A DNA stretch of 64,000 bases, taken from the NCBI GenBank assembly GCA_963837775.1, contig CAWIOX010000029.1, positions 372,001-436,000 of the forward strand, given 5' to 3'. Every line of letters starts with the position of its first letter. Within the stretch, counting starts at the first letter, position 1. This document shows, piece after piece, positions 1-9,149 of this stretch. The translations under genes were made by a program, and so were the position numbers. Under the pieces are notes generated by a model. That model made no database searches. It worked only from the letters and a program-made list of their open reading frames with translations, and was not told the DNA's origin. The DNA is from CAWIOX01 sp963837775. GTDB lineage: Bacteria > Pseudomonadota > Gammaproteobacteria > Burkholderiales > Burkholderiaceae_D.

Positions 1-934
1 GCGCACGCCTTGCACCGGATCGCTGGGCAGGCAATCCTCGGCGTAATAGCGCAGCACCGCCGGAATGATGCCGGCCGCACCGTTGGTCGGCGCGGTGACG
101 ACCCGGCCGCCGGCGGCGTTTTCTTCATTGACCGCCATCGCATACAGGCTGACCCGGTGCAGCGCGTCATGCGGCAGCACATCGACCTGGTTTTCCCCGG
201 CGTGCCACAGCGCGGCCGCGCGGCGCTTGACGTGCAAGCCGCCCGGCAATTCGCCCTGCTTCTTCAAGCCTTGCGCGATGCAGGCATGCATCACATCCCA
301 GATCCGGTCCAGTCCGGCGTCCAGATGCCCGGCGCTGCAATGCACCAGCTCATTGGCGCGCAGCATGTCGGCGATGCGCAGCCCGCTGCTGCGGCCATGC
401 TGCAGCAAGTCGACCATCGTGTCGAACGGATACGGCAATGCGACTGCGGCCGGCTTGGGCGGCGCTGCCACCTCTTCCGCACTGCAGATGAAGCCGCCGC
501 CGGTCGAGTAATACACGGTTTCGGTGACGCTGCCGTCGGCCCGGGTCAGGCTGAAGCGCATCCCGTTCGGGTGCGCGGGCAGCACCTCTTTCTTGTGCCA
601 CAGCAGATCGCGCGCGGCATCGAAAGCGACCGCATGCTGCCCCAGCAGCACGATCTGGCCGCTGCTTTTGATCGCGGCCAGCTTGGCGCCGACCGAGTCC
701 GGCGCAATCTCTTGCGGCGTCTCGCCCATCAGCCCCAGCAGCACCGCTGTGTCGGTCGCGTGCCCGACCCCGGTCAGCGCCAGCGAGCCATACAGCGCCG
801 ACCTGGATCCGGACCGCTTGCGCCAGCTCCGGGCATTCCAGCAGGAAACGGCGGGCGGCCAGCATCGGCCCCACCGTATGCGAACTGGACGGCCCGATGC
901 CGATTTTGAAAAGGTCGAATACCCGCATGTCCAT
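1..934 (-). CDS. sdaA: L-serine ammonia-lyase (serine dehydratase), partial, one frameshift
   Basis: Deaminates L-serine to pyruvate and ammonia using an iron-sulfur cluster. The N-terminus (VFDLFKIGIGPSSSHTVGP) is the family signature with the SSSHT substrate loop. After about residue 45 the frame breaks near position 799 (one extra base in a GGCG context). In the neighbouring frame the protein continues as LYGSLALTGVGHATD and runs to the window edge at AAGIIPAVLRYYAEDCLPSD. The family is about 460 residues long, so the C-terminal third lies outside the window. It sits 58 nt downstream of tdh on the same strand and so is probably the last gene of a kbl-tdh-sdaA operon that feeds threonine-derived glycine and serine into pyruvate. 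The frameshift is probably a sequence error because coding quality is intact on both sides. Confidence 0.9.
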
Positions 935-992
935 ACTTGTCTCTTCTCCGTTATCTTGATGATGGCCCGCTCAGGTGGCGGGCTTATCTTAC

Positions 993-1964
993 TTATGCCG
1001 CGTAGTTCAGCGCCGCCTGCTGCGCTGCGATGTTTTCCAGCATGTCGTCCACCATTTCGTCCAGCCCGATCTGCGCCTGCCAGCCCCAATCGGCGCGGGC
1101 GTGGGTGTCGTCCAGGCTTTGCGGCCAGCTGTCGGCGATGTCCTGCCGGCTGTCCGGCGCATAGCTGATCGCGAAGCGCGGCAATTTGCGCTGTATCGCC
1201 TGCGCCAGTTCGCGCGGATTGAAACTCAGGCCGGCGACATTATAGGAGGAGCGCACGCGTATCCTGGCCGCCGGCGCCTCCATCAATTCGATGGTGGCGC
1301 GGATCGCATCCGGCATATAAATCATCGGCAAGGTGGTGCCGGCACCGAGATAACTGGTGTAGCGGCCATCCCTTAAAGCCTCATGGAAAATCGCAATCGC
1401 ATAATCGGTGGTGCCGCCGCCCGGTGGCGACTTGTAGCTGATGATGCCGGGATAACGGATGCTGCGCACGTCGACCCCGAATTTGGCGAAATAATACTCG
1501 CACAGGCGCTCGCCTGCCAGTTTGCTGATGCCGTAAATCGTGGTCGGGTCCATCACCGCCATTTGCGGCGTGTCCAGCGGCGGCGTATGCGGGCCGAACG
1601 CGGCAATCGAGGATGGCCAGAACACCCGCAGCGGCGTGCCGGCCGCGCCCCGTTCACGCGCGATTTCGAGGATGTTGAGCAAGCCATCCATGTTCAGGGT
1701 CCAGGCCTTGAGCGGCGCCTGCTCGCCGGTGACCGACAGCAAAGCTGCCAGCTGATAGACCTCAGTCACGCCATAGCTGGCGATCACCTGCGCCACCCGT
1801 GCGCTATCGAGCACATCCACCGTTTCATACGGGCTGGCGCCAAACAGGCTGCGTGCGCCGATGTCGGCCGCAATCACATTGCCGGCGCCATGCAACGCAC
1901 GCAGAGCGTCCACCAGTTCGCTGCCGATTTGGCCGTTGGCGCCGATTACCAGAATTTTTTCCAT
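993..1964 (-). CDS. tdh: L-threonine 3-dehydrogenase, SDR/epimerase type
   Basis: NAD-dependent oxidation of L-threonine to 2-amino-3-oxobutanoate, the substrate of the neighbouring Kbl. The 323-residue protein is an extended short-chain dehydrogenase, not the zinc-dependent TDH of E. coli. It has a Rossmann motif GANGQIG at residues 8-14 and the catalytic YGISK with Tyr144 and Lys148. The start codon lies inside the 3' end of kbl (19 nt overlap), so translation is probably coupled. The length fits the SDR-type TDH family. A general UDP-sugar epimerase is less likely because of the kbl partner. Confidence 0.93.
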   Translation of the reverse strand: MEKILVIGANGQIGSELVDALRALHGAGNVIAADIGARSLFGASPYETVDVLDSARVAQVIASYGVTEVYQLAALLSVTGEQAPLKAWTLNMDGLLNILEIARERGAAGTPLRVFWPSSIAAFGPHTPPLDTPQMAVMDPTTIYGISKLAGERLCEYYFAKFGVDVRSIRYPGIISYKSPPGGGTTDYAIAIFHEALRDGRYTSYLGAGTTLPMIYMPDAIRATIELMEAPAARIRVRSSYNVAGLSFNPRELAQAIQRKLPRFAISYAPDSRQDIADSWPQSLDDTHARADWGWQAQIGLDEMVDDMLENIAAQQAALNYAA

Positions 1965-3187
1965 TTTATTTCCCTTCTTCCCTCATTTTCGATCAGGCCA
2001 AGTTCGCGCCCTGCCTGGGCAAAGGCGGCCAGCGCCCGTTCCAGTTGCTCGGTGCTGTGCGCGGCGGATAACTGGACCCGCACCCGCGCCTGCCCCATCG
2101 GCACTACCGGATAGAAGAAACCCGTGACCAGCACGCCCAGCTCATACAGGCGGCGCGCAAACTGCTGCGCCACCTTGGCATCGAACAGCATCACCGGCAC
2201 CACCGGATGCGTGCCGGGTTTGATGGTGAAACCCAAAGCGGCGATTTCGCGGCGGAACAGCGCGGTATTCGCATGCAGCCGGTCGCGCAACTCGGTCGAC
2301 GCCGACAAGCGCTGCAGCACCGCCAGCGAGGCGCCGGCAATCGATGGCGCCAGCGTGTTGGAGAACAGATACGGGCGCGATTTCTGGCGCAGCATGTCGA
2401 TCACTTCCTTGCGCGCTGCAGTAAAGCCGCCCATCGCGCCGCCCAGCGCCTTGCCCAGCGTGCCGGTGATGATGTCGATGCGTCCCATCACGCCATGATG
2501 CTCATGCGTGCCGCGTCCGGTCGCGCCCATGAAGCCGGACGCGTGACACTCGTCGATCATCACCAGCGCATCGTACTGATCGGCCAGGTCGCAGATCTTG
2601 TCGAGCTGCGCAATCGTGCCGTCCATCGAGAACACGCCGTCGGTCACGATCACCTTGTGGCGTTTGCCGGCAGCGACCGCGGCCTGCAATTGCAGTTCCA
2701 GGTCGGCCATGTCGTTGTGCTGATAGCGGTAGCGGCCCGCCTTGCACAGGCGGATGCCGTCGATGATCGAAGCGTGGTTCAGCGCGTCGGAGATGATCGC
2801 ATCCTGCTCGTCGAACAGCGGCTCGAACACGCCGCCGTTGGCATCGAAGGCCGCCGCATACAGGATCGTGTCTTCCATCCCGAGGAAGTCGGACAACGCA
2901 CGCTCCAGTTGCTTGTGCACGGTCTGGGTGCCGCAGATGAAGCGCACCGACGACAGGCCGTAGCCGAATTTTTCTGTCGCAGCGATCGACGCCTGCACCA
3001 TAGCCTCGTCACCGGACAAGCCCAGATAATTGTTGGCACACATATTGATCAGGTGCGCGCCATCGTCGCACACCACTTCCGCGCCTTGGCGCGATGCGAT
3101 CACGCGCTCCTGCTTGTACAAGCCATCATTGCGCAATTGTTCCAGACTGGCATTCAGTCCGGCGTAAAACGTATTCTTGTCACTCAT
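1946..3187 (-). CDS. kbl: glycine C-acetyltransferase (2-amino-3-ketobutyrate CoA ligase)
   Basis: PLP enzyme that cleaves 2-amino-3-oxobutanoate with CoA to glycine and acetyl-CoA, the second step of threonine breakdown after Tdh. The 413-residue protein shows the alpha-oxoamine synthase signature TGTLGKALGG with the PLP lysine at about residue 246, DECHASGFMG around 212-221 and NHASIIDG around 137-144. It is slightly longer than the usual ~398 residues because of a C-terminal tail rich in Glu, Arg and Lys that overlaps tdh. A GGAG ribosome site lies about 6 nt before the ATG. It is divergent from the XRE-cupin regulator at 3327, the obvious candidate for its control. Confidence 0.95.
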   Translation of the reverse strand: MSDKNTFYAGLNASLEQLRNDGLYKQERVIASRQGAEVVCDDGAHLINMCANNYLGLSGDEAMVQASIAATEKFGYGLSSVRFICGTQTVHKQLERALSDFLGMEDTILYAAAFDANGGVFEPLFDEQDAIISDALNHASIIDGIRLCKAGRYRYQHNDMADLELQLQAAVAAGKRHKVIVTDGVFSMDGTIAQLDKICDLADQYDALVMIDECHASGFMGATGRGTHEHHGVMGRIDIITGTLGKALGGAMGGFTAARKEVIDMLRQKSRPYLFSNTLAPSIAGASLAVLQRLSASTELRDRLHANTALFRREIAALGFTIKPGTHPVVPVMLFDAKVAQQFARRLYELGVLVTGFFYPVVPMGQARVRVQLSAAHSTEQLERALAAFAQAGRELGLIENEGRREIKWKKFW

Positions 3188-3243
3188 GATTTCTCCCGGA
3201 TGATGTATTCAATATTAGGGTCTGCGGACGCCATCTGCTAGTA

Positions 3244-3259
3244 TGCAATTTACATTGCA
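3244..3259. promoter_or_regulatory. perfect inverted repeat, candidate operator
   Basis: TGCAAT-TTAC-ATTGCA: perfect 6-bp arms with a 4-nt spacer, in the 139-nt gap between the divergent kbl start (3187) and the XRE-cupin gene (3327). A dimeric HTH protein binds sites of this form, and the adjacent regulator is the natural candidate. The direct repeat ATTTCGA near 3276-3294 is a second feature of the same gap. Binding is inferred. Confidence 0.5.
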
Positions 3260-3326
3260 CTGCGTCATTTCCATTATTTCGAACTAAATTTCGATATAGT
3301 GGATATTAGACGTGAGCCATTAAACA

Positions 3327-3917
3327 ATGCAAGCCCCTGCCATGAAAAAACCACACATCACCAATTCCCCGCCCGAAGTCGGCGCAACGCTGCAAAAACT
3401 GCGGCTGGAACGCGGCCTGACGCTGGAAGACCTGTCGCGCACCGCCGGCGTATCGAAGTCGATGCTGTCGCAGATCGAGCGCGAGAAAGCCAATCCGACC
3501 ATCGCCGTCACCTGGCGTCTGGCCAATGCGCTCGGCGTCGACATCGCGGAATTGCTGTCCGGCGAATCGAAAACAGTCGAAACCATCCGCATGCTGGAGC
3601 CGCACGAAACCCCGACCCTGCCAGGCCAGCATGCCGGCTATGTATTGCGGATTCTGGGGCCGATGGAATTGGCAGGAAAATTCGAATGGTATGAATTGAC
3701 GCTGGCAGCCGGCGGCACGCTGGCATCCAGTCCGCACGACCCCGGCACCACCGAGCACCTGACTCTGCTGTACGGGGCGATGGAAATCGAAGTCGGCAGC
3801 GAAAAGAAAAATCTGGACATCGGCGGCACCGCACGCTATCAGGCCGACCGCAATCACGCGATCCGCAATACCGGAAAAACGGAAGCGAAGGCCTTGCTGG
3901 TGGTCATCCATCGCTGA
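3327..3917 (+). CDS. XRE-family regulator with C-terminal cupin domain
   Basis: A 196-residue transcription factor: helix-turn-helix at about residues 18-75 (LRLERGLTLEDLSRTAGVSK, then MLSQIERE), then a linker and a cupin sensor domain at about 110-195. Members of this architecture typically control a neighbouring amino acid or amine catabolic operon in response to a small ligand. The divergent kbl-tdh-sdaA operon and the inverted repeat at 3244-3259 make threonine or serine catabolism the likely target, but this is inference. The start is uncertain: a second ATG at 3342 (MKKPHITN) is equally plausible, as neither has a clear ribosome site. Confidence 0.85.
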   Translation: MQAPAMKKPHITNSPPEVGATLQKLRLERGLTLEDLSRTAGVSKSMLSQIEREKANPTIAVTWRLANALGVDIAELLSGESKTVETIRMLEPHETPTLPGQHAGYVLRILGPMELAGKFEWYELTLAAGGTLASSPHDPGTTEHLTLLYGAMEIEVGSEKKNLDIGGTARYQADRNHAIRNTGKTEAKALLVVIHR

Positions 3918-3946
3918 CGCAGGGGCATTGTCAGTTAACCGCTTTT

Positions 3947-3960
3947 TTGATCGAGATCAA
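3947..3960. promoter_or_regulatory. perfect FNR/ANR-type box
   Basis: TTGATCGAGATCAA is an exact match to the FNR consensus TTGAT-N4-ATCAA. It lies 178 nt before the TTG start of the GGDEF-EAL gene at 4139. A -10-like GATATT at 3982-3987 would put the box centre near -41, the class II activator position. The preceding gene ends at 3917, so the site most likely serves the downstream gene. This suggests oxygen control of a cyclic-di-GMP enzyme. Confidence 0.6.
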
Positions 3961-4060
3961 TCATTCCGCAAGCATGCACAGGATATTCAAGCTATATTGA
4001 CAACAGTAATGCTTTTTGGAAATATTTAGTCAAGCAGTACAAGCAGGCAAAAATTTGCAT

Positions 4061-4116
4061 GTAATGCCCTCTCCGTTTGCCGGGGGTGGCCACCGTAGTC
4101 ACCAATAGAGCATTAC
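4061..4116 (+). promoter_or_regulatory. candidate structured mRNA leader
   Basis: GTAATGC at 4061-4067 pairs perfectly with GCATTAC at 4110-4116 and encloses the 10-bp self-complementary GGTGGCCACC at 4085-4094. It ends just before the ribosome site AAGGAG (4128-4133) of the GGDEF-EAL gene. I do not recognise a known riboswitch class in it. It could be a leader that gates translation or a chance pairing. Confidence 0.3.
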
Positions 4117-4138
4117 CCTGACTTCCCAAGGAGCCAGC

Positions 4139-7100
4139 TTGAATCCGTTCTTGGCATATCGATGGAATGACCTCCCGCGACTGATCGGCATGGTGCTGCT
4201 GTATGTGTTGCTTGCCAGGATCAGCTTCAGCTTCACCACCATACTCGACACTGTCACCATACTGTGGCTCCCCGGCGGCGTTGCGCTTGCCGCATTGCTG
4301 ATTTACGGAAAAAAATTCTGGCCTGCCATCGTTGTCGGCGAATTTGCGGCCAACCTGCTGTCCGGCCAAACTCTGATCTCCTCCGGATTCATCACGATCG
4401 GCTCATCGCTGGAACCTCTGCTGGGTGCGTGGTTACTGACACGCAATGGCCGTTTCGATATTTCGATGCAGCGAATGGAAGATTTTTTCCGCCTGTTTAT
4501 CCTTGCGGGATGCGTCAGTACCGGCGTCAGCGCCGTCAACGGCGTCCTCACCTTATGGGCTGCCGGGCTACTGACTACGGAGATGATTCCGACCAGCCTG
4601 CTGAACTGGTGGTTGGGCAATATGTTCAGCATCATCCTCATCACTCCCTGCATATTGATCTGGCGTGAACCGCTGCGCTTCAAACTTACAGCACAGGATC
4701 AGACCGAATATGCCGCTCTTTTTACGCTGGTCGTACTGGCAGGACTCATCTTGTTCCTTGGCTGGCTGCATGAGTCTATCGGCCAGTATGTGCCAGGATT
4801 TCTGCTGTTCATCTTCATGGTCTGGGCGGCGCTGCGTTTCGGCCGTCACGGCGTGATGCTGATCTTGTGTCCGACCCTGGTAATGGGCTTGTGGGGCCTG
4901 ACACATGGCATCGGATATTTTCATCAGACAAAAATTGATATCGGGCTGGTTAACTTCTGGATCTATTTTTCGGCCCTCGCGGCGGTCGGCATGATTCTGG
5001 CAAGCAGCAACTACGAACGAAAAATAAAGGAAGCCGCCTTGCTGGCAAGCGAGTTGCGCTTTACTTCATTCATGGAAAACCTTCCAGGTCTCGCCCATAT
5101 CAAGGATGCACAGCGGCGTTTCATTTACCTTAACAAGGAATACGGCAAAATACTCGGGGGCATGCCTTCGAGCTTTTTACACAAGACGATCAACGAGATC
5201 AATCCTGTCAATTTCCCTCCTGAAACCATGAAAATTGCCGGCACCGATGATGACTCGGTGCTATACGAGCATCGCCAGATTCAGAATGAATTCGATATCG
5301 GCGAAGGTCACGACAAACGTACCATGCTTTCGATCAAATTTCCGATTGCGGATCGCCATAACGGCCTGATGATAGGCAGCATTGCACTCGACATCACTGA
5401 CCGCAAGCGCGCCGAAGCACGCGTCGACCGCCTGACACGGCTTTACCGCGCGCTGAACCAAATCAATCAGGGCATCATGCGGCTCTCGGACGAATCCGAA
5501 CTGTTCCCGCTGGTCAGCAAGGCGGTGGTCGATTTCGGCAGTGTGAAAATGGTCTGGATCGGCCGCTTCGACGCGAACACTGAACATATCTTGCCCGTCA
5601 CATGCCATGGTGCGGATTCGAACTACCTGGACGGCCTCGTGATCTCGGCCAGTGCCAGCGTACCGGAAGGGCGGGGGCCGACCGGCACCGCCTTCCGTGA
5701 AGGCCGCAGCGTGCTCATCAATGATCCTCAAACGAATGACATGACCAGACCCTGGCATGCGCTCATCAGGCTTCACAACCTGCATTCGATCGGCGCATTC
5801 CCGATCCAGCGCGCCAACAAGCCGTATGCGGTACTGACGGCATACAGCGAGCAGAGCGGCATCTTTGATGAGGAAACGGTTGAATTGCTGGAAAAAATGT
5901 CACGCGACGTCAGTTTTGCGCTCGACAATTTCGATCGTGAACAACAGCGCCGCATTGCACAAGACGCATGGCGCAGCAGCGAAGACCATTTCCGCGCCTT
6001 TTTCGAACGCTCGATGGTCGGCATGGCGACCAGCAGCCCGGAAAAAGGCTGGATCGAAGTCAATGACGCGCTATGCCTGATGCTCGGCTATACACGCGAG
6101 GAACTGCTGCGCACGACTTGGGCGGAGGTCACGCATCCGGAGGATCTGGACGCCGGCATTGCGCTGTTTGAACGGATGATGAAGGGCGAAATCGATGATT
6201 GCACATTGGACAAGCGCTACCTGCGCAAGGAAGGCGGCATCGTCCATGCCCATACCGCGGCCCGCTGCCTGCGCAAGAAGGACGGCAGCGTCGATTATTT
6301 CGTGGTGCTGGTTCAGGACACAACAGAACAGAAACTGTCTGACGAGCTGATCTGGAAGCAGGCCAACTTCGATCCGCTGACCGGCTTGCTGAACCGCCGC
6401 ATGTTCCGTGATCGGCTCAAACAGGAGATCATCAAATCAAACCGTACACAGTTGCCGTTTGCAATGCTGTTCATCGACCTCGATCATTTCAAGGAAGTCA
6501 ACGACACATTGGGACATGCCAAGGGCGACTTGCTGCTGGTCGAAGCGGCACACCGCATCAGTGGCAGCGTACGCGAAACCGATACGGTTGCGCGCCTGGG
6601 TGGGGATGAATTCATGATCATTCTGGCGCAATTGCCGGATACTGGCCAGGTAGAGCTGATTACACGGCACCTTCTGACACGACTGGCAGAAGCCTTCGAC
6701 CTTGGCAGCGAATCGGTTTTCCTGTCGGCCAGCATTGGCATCACCTTCTATCCGGCCGATGCTACCGATGTCGAACAACTGACACGCAATGCCGACCAGG
6801 CAATGTATGTCGCCAAGAATCAGGGCCGCAACCGTTTCAGCTACTTCACCTACGCACTGCAGGAAGCGGCGCAGACACGTTTAAAGCTTATCAATGACAT
6901 GCGTAACGCACTGACGGCGGGAGACCAGTTCATGGTTTATTTCCAGCCTATCGTGGACATGTCGAACCAGCAGATTTACAAGGCGGAAGCATTGATACGT
7001 TGGCAACACCCTGTCATGGGCATGATCAGCCCGGCCGAATTTATCCCTCTGGCAGAGGAGACCGGTCTCATCATAGAAATCGGCGACTGGGTATTCAGGC

Positions 7101-7672
7101 AATCGGCACAATGGGCCAGTCGCTGGGAAAAACTGACGCCGACAGGTCTGCGAATCAGTGTGAACATGTCCCCACTGCAATTCAGGGCCGACAACAACAG
7201 CACCGAAATGATGATCGATTATATGCACGCACTGGGCCTGACCGGACAAAGCATCATCATCGAAATTACCGAAGGCCTGCTGCTCAACGCCGAGTCCAAT
7301 ATCACTGACAAGCTGCTCAAATTCCGCGACGCCGGCATGCAGGTGGCGATCGATGACTTCGGCACCGGATATTCATCACTCTCATACCTGAAGAAATTCG
7401 ATATCGACTATCTGAAGATAGACCAGTCTTTCGTGCGCAATATCGTGACCGATCCGGATGACATGGCGCTGTCGGAAGCGATTATCGTCATGGCACACAA
7501 ATTGGGTCTGAAAGTCATTGCCGAAGGGGTGGAAACCGAACAGCAACGCGCGCTGCTGGCCGCGGCAGGCTGCGATTACGCCCAAGGCTACCTGTTCTCC
7601 CGCCCTGTCCCGCCATCAGAGTTTGCCGCCCTGCTCAAGCAGCCTGCGTTGACAAGCGCCTGCTGCAAATAA
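4139..7672 (+). CDS. MASE1-PAS-GAF-PAS-GGDEF-EAL cyclic-di-GMP signalling protein
   Basis: A 1177-residue inner-membrane sensor with both synthesis and breakdown domains for cyclic di-GMP. Order: multi-pass MASE1 domain (about 10-295), PAS (about 305-420), GAF (about 440-600), PAS (about 610-735), GGDEF (about 745-905) and EAL (about 915-1165). The GGDEF motif is intact (RLGGDEF, residues 821-825). The EAL motif is intact too (EAL at 950-952, then DDFGTGYSSL, KIDQSFV and AEGVET), so both activities are possible. The start is TTG, chosen because AAGGAG stands 5 nt upstream and the MASE1 segment would otherwise be clipped. A perfect FNR box (3947) and a possible RNA leader precede it. The signal is unknown. 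Confidence 0.93.
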   Translation: MNPFLAYRWNDLPRLIGMVLLYVLLARISFSFTTILDTVTILWLPGGVALAALLIYGKKFWPAIVVGEFAANLLSGQTLISSGFITIGSSLEPLLGAWLLTRNGRFDISMQRMEDFFRLFILAGCVSTGVSAVNGVLTLWAAGLLTTEMIPTSLLNWWLGNMFSIILITPCILIWREPLRFKLTAQDQTEYAALFTLVVLAGLILFLGWLHESIGQYVPGFLLFIFMVWAALRFGRHGVMLILCPTLVMGLWGLTHGIGYFHQTKIDIGLVNFWIYFSALAAVGMILASSNYERKIKEAALLASELRFTSFMENLPGLAHIKDAQRRFIYLNKEYGKILGGMPSSFLHKTINEINPVNFPPETMKIAGTDDDSVLYEHRQIQNEFDIGEGHDKRTMLSIKFPIADRHNGLMIGSIALDITDRKRAEARVDRLTRLYRALNQINQGIMRLSDESELFPLVSKAVVDFGSVKMVWIGRFDANTEHILPVTCHGADSNYLDGLVISASASVPEGRGPTGTAFREGRSVLINDPQTNDMTRPWHALIRLHNLHSIGAFPIQRANKPYAVLTAYSEQSGIFDEETVELLEKMSRDVSFALDNFDREQQRRIAQDAWRSSEDHFRAFFERSMVGMATSSPEKGWIEVNDALCLMLGYTREELLRTTWAEVTHPEDLDAGIALFERMMKGEIDDCTLDKRYLRKEGGIVHAHTAARCLRKKDGSVDYFVVLVQDTTEQKLSDELIWKQANFDPLTGLLNRRMFRDRLKQEIIKSNRTQLPFAMLFIDLDHFKEVNDTLGHAKGDLLLVEAAHRISGSVRETDTVARLGGDEFMIILAQLPDTGQVELITRHLLTRLAEAFDLGSESVFLSASIGITFYPADATDVEQLTRNADQAMYVAKNQGRNRFSYFTYALQEAAQTRLKLINDMRNALTAGDQFMVYFQPIVDMSNQQIYKAEALIRWQHPVMGMISPAEFIPLAEETGLIIEIGDWVFRQSAQWASRWEKLTPTGLRISVNMSPLQFRADNNSTEMMIDYMHALGLTGQSIIIEITEGLLLNAESNITDKLLKFRDAGMQVAIDDFGTGYSSLSYLKKFDIDYLKIDQSFVRNIVTDPDDMALSEAIIVMAHKLGLKVIAEGVETEQQRALLAAAGCDYAQGYLFSRPVPPSEFAALLKQPALTSACCK

Positions 7673-7736
7673 ATCTGCGACACTTTTTTATAAAAACTGC
7701 CGTACCATCACGCCATCTGCAGCAATTCACGTATTT

Positions 7737-9086
7737 ATGGCACATCTGAACAAACTCGTCTTCATCGACCTCGAAACCACCGGCGCCAACCCGATTAACG
7801 ACCGCATTACCGAAATCGGCATCGTCTGCGTCGAAAATGGACAAGTCAGTCGCTGGTCATCCCTGGTCAACCCCGGTGTTCCCATCCCCCCTTTCATCCA
7901 GAATCTGACCGGCATCAACGATGCCATGGTACAAGATGCACCGGTCTTTCAAGCTCTGGCGGCAGACATCATCTCTTTGCTGGAAGGTGGCCTGTTCATT
8001 GCTCACAATGCCCGTTTTGATCACAGCTTCATGAAAAATGCCTTGAAAGCTGCCGGTCAAACGCTGGAGAATCAGGTGCTGTGCAGCGTCAAACTCTCGC
8101 GCAAGCTGTTCCCGCAACATGCAAAGCATAATCTGGACAGCATCATGGAACGCCATGGCCTGATCGCCGAAGCACGCCATCGGGCACTGGCCGATGCCGA
8201 TCTGTTATGGCAATTCTGGCAAAAAATCCATGCCGAGCTTGACGCCGACAGACTGACTCAGGCCATCAATTCCTTGCTGCATCGGCCTGCCGCTGCTGAC
8301 AATCCGAGCCATGAAATGCTGACCGGCATCCCCGACACACCGGGCGTCTACCTGCTCCATGGCGACAATGCAATGCCACTGTATGTCGGCAAAAGCCTCC
8401 ATCTGCGGCGGCGCGTGCAATCCCATTTCAACGCCGACCAGCGCATTCCGAAAGGCATGCCCACATCACAACAAATAAAACAGGTCGAATGGCACGAGAC
8501 CGCCGGCGAGATCGGCGCCTTGCTGCTCGAAGCCAAACTGATCAAAGAACTGCAGCCCAGCCACAATCGCGCACCGCACCGCAAGCGCGGCTTGTGTTCG
8601 TGGCAATTGCGGAAAAATGAAAACGGCATAACACAAGCGTTTCTGGCTTACGCGCATGAGATCGACTTCGCGCAGACTGACGGGTTATACGGCCTGTACA
8701 GCTCGAACAAAAAAGCCGATGCCGCCTTGCGTACACTGGCGAAAGAACATGCGCTGTGCCTGACTATGCTTGGACTCGAAGCTGGCGTTATCAATCAAGA
8801 AGATGGGATACAGCATGAAATGCGTATGGCAGCAGCATTTGCCGACTTGGAGCTGCAACCATGGCCTTTTGCCGGAGCGGTTGGCATGATTGAAAGCAAC
8901 TCAGACAACACACGACAGGATCTGCATGTGGTGCACAACTGGTGTTGCCTGGGAACGGTTGCGTCAGAAGATGCGGCGCGAGAGTTGCTGCAGGGCAGCC
9001 CTGCGCGGCCGATATTCGACCGCGACACTTACACCGTGCTGCGACGCGCCCTGGCACTAGGCTTGGTAAGGGTGCAGGTGCTGTAA
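7737..9086 (+). CDS. DnaQ-like 3'-5' exonuclease fused to a GIY-YIG (Cho/UvrC-type) nuclease
   Basis: A 449-residue fusion. Residues about 5-165 are a DEDDh exonuclease of the polymerase III epsilon type (FIDLETTG, HNARFDHSF and HRALADADLL carry the metal and general-base residues). Residues about 200-285 are a UvrC-like GIY-YIG domain (GVYLL then LYVGKSLHLRRR). E. coli Cho has only the second activity. The fusion is known in proteobacteria and is usually labelled DNA polymerase III subunit epsilon, but a repair role is more likely than replication proofreading. It is an isolated gene between a plus-strand neighbour and the convergent hom. Confidence 0.9.
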   Translation: MAHLNKLVFIDLETTGANPINDRITEIGIVCVENGQVSRWSSLVNPGVPIPPFIQNLTGINDAMVQDAPVFQALAADIISLLEGGLFIAHNARFDHSFMKNALKAAGQTLENQVLCSVKLSRKLFPQHAKHNLDSIMERHGLIAEARHRALADADLLWQFWQKIHAELDADRLTQAINSLLHRPAAADNPSHEMLTGIPDTPGVYLLHGDNAMPLYVGKSLHLRRRVQSHFNADQRIPKGMPTSQQIKQVEWHETAGEIGALLLEAKLIKELQPSHNRAPHRKRGLCSWQLRKNENGITQAFLAYAHEIDFAQTDGLYGLYSSNKKADAALRTLAKEHALCLTMLGLEAGVINQEDGIQHEMRMAAAFADLELQPWPFAGAVGMIESNSDNTRQDLHVVHNWCCLGTVASEDAARELLQGSPARPIFDRDTYTVLRRALALGLVRVQVL

Positions 9087-9149
9087 TTACTTCAATATTA
9101 TTCATCATCACGGAGCAACACTGCTCCGTGATGTGATGTCAAACCACTC

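Noticed and set aside
10..909. Long plus-strand frame (about 300 codons) across sdaA
   Set aside because: Antisense shadow of a GC-rich gene; its translation shows no family features, while the minus strand encodes serine dehydratase.
2207..3241. Plus-strand frame of 344 codons over kbl
   Set aside because: His/Arg/Gln-rich nonsense translation mirroring kbl codons; no ribosome site or homology features.
4061..4116. Cyclic-di-GMP riboswitch (GEMM) before the GGDEF-EAL gene
   Set aside because: The conserved GEMM core and tetraloop-receptor pattern are absent; kept only as an unassigned structured candidate.
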